DNA of 6,493 nt from Desulfobulbaceae bacterium. Its GTDB lineage: Bacteria > Desulfobacterota > Desulfobulbia > Desulfobulbales > Desulfobulbaceae. Below are positions 6,312 to 6,493 of the stretch, one piece after another; the first letter of the stretch is position 1; the number at the start of each line of letters is the position of its first letter. The notes beneath the pieces were generated by a model. The model was not told the origin of the DNA, did no database searches, and was given only the letters and a program-made list of their open reading frames with translations. The translations under genes were made by a program, and so were the position numbers. Location: the NCBI GenBank assembly GCA_027011235.1, contig JALVAI010000384.1:1-6493 (forward strand), written 5' to 3'.

Positions 6312-6493
6312 GATTTCCGTATTTTTTAATGAGACCGCAGTGGGTGCCGGAGTTGTTGTCTACTTTAAAGGCATTTGTTGCATTATTGTTTCCGAAAATA
6401 TGTGGGCAGAAGGGAAAGTATATAGTGTTATCTGCTTTATTCCGGCCAGTGTCGTTAGAAACGAAAAAGTGCTACTTTAAAAATATCACAGGC
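6312..6493 (-). promoter_or_regulatory. Upstream region of the rpfF-like operon
   Basis: No gene is visible in these 182 bases. On the minus strand, TATACT (plus-strand 6417-6422) resembles a sigma70 -10 box, but the sequence 16-18 bp further upstream does not resemble TTGACA, so the promoter is only a candidate and may need an activator. Other structure includes the ten-base direct repeat CTACTTTAAA at 6360-6369 and 6472-6481, and a small dyad at 6452-6464 (TCGTT-AGA-AACGA). The octamer TGTTGCAT at 6376-6383 also occurs upstream of ppsA at 103-110. Any of these could be regulator sites; none matches a site I can name. Confidence 0.3.

Noticed and set aside
6370..6383. Possible sigma54 promoter (GGCATTTGTTGCAT)
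   Set aside because: The GG and GC elements are eight bases apart, not the required ten, and the site would direct transcription away from the operon.

Overview
The window holds three complete genes of a Gram-negative bacterium. The style of the proteins (a long PEP synthase, many-domain c-di-GMP signalling, REP-type repeats, moderate GC) suggests a proteobacterium or a Desulfobacterota-type (former deltaproteobacterial) anaerobe. That placement is an inference from protein flavour; no marker gene here proves it.

Layout. Bases 1-89 are a near-perfect palindrome built from two inverted REP-like units (GTAG plus a small hairpin), a REPIN/BIME-type element. Bases 90-303 are an AT-rich leader with a short dyad and long T-runs. 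Bases 304-2745 (+) encode phosphoenolpyruvate synthase (ppsA), with both catalytic residues intact. Bases 2746-2872 are a convergent intergenic gap with a strong hairpin terminator that probably serves both sides. On the minus strand, 6311-5265 then 5275-2873 form a two-gene operon whose coding regions overlap by 11 nt. The first gene encodes an RpfF-like crotonase, the enzyme family that makes DSF (diffusible signal factor, cis-2 unsaturated fatty acid) signals. The second encodes an 800-residue membrane protein with six predicted transmembrane helices, a coiled coil, PAS, GGDEF and EAL domains. Bases 6312-6493 are the operon's upstream region.

How they work together. ppsA is a central-metabolism gene (gluconeogenic PEP formation) and looks functionally separate from the convergent operon. 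The operon is the interesting part: a DSF-type synthase translationally coupled to a c-di-GMP synthase/phosphodiesterase suggests a compact signal-and-response module. It recalls the RpfF/RpfR pair of Burkholderia and Cronobacter, but with a multi-helix membrane input in place of RpfR's N-terminal RpfF-interaction domain. The synthase also carries a basic C-terminal extension of about 60 residues, with three DRR motifs, that classical RpfF lacks. That the product is a DSF and that the partner senses it are inferences.
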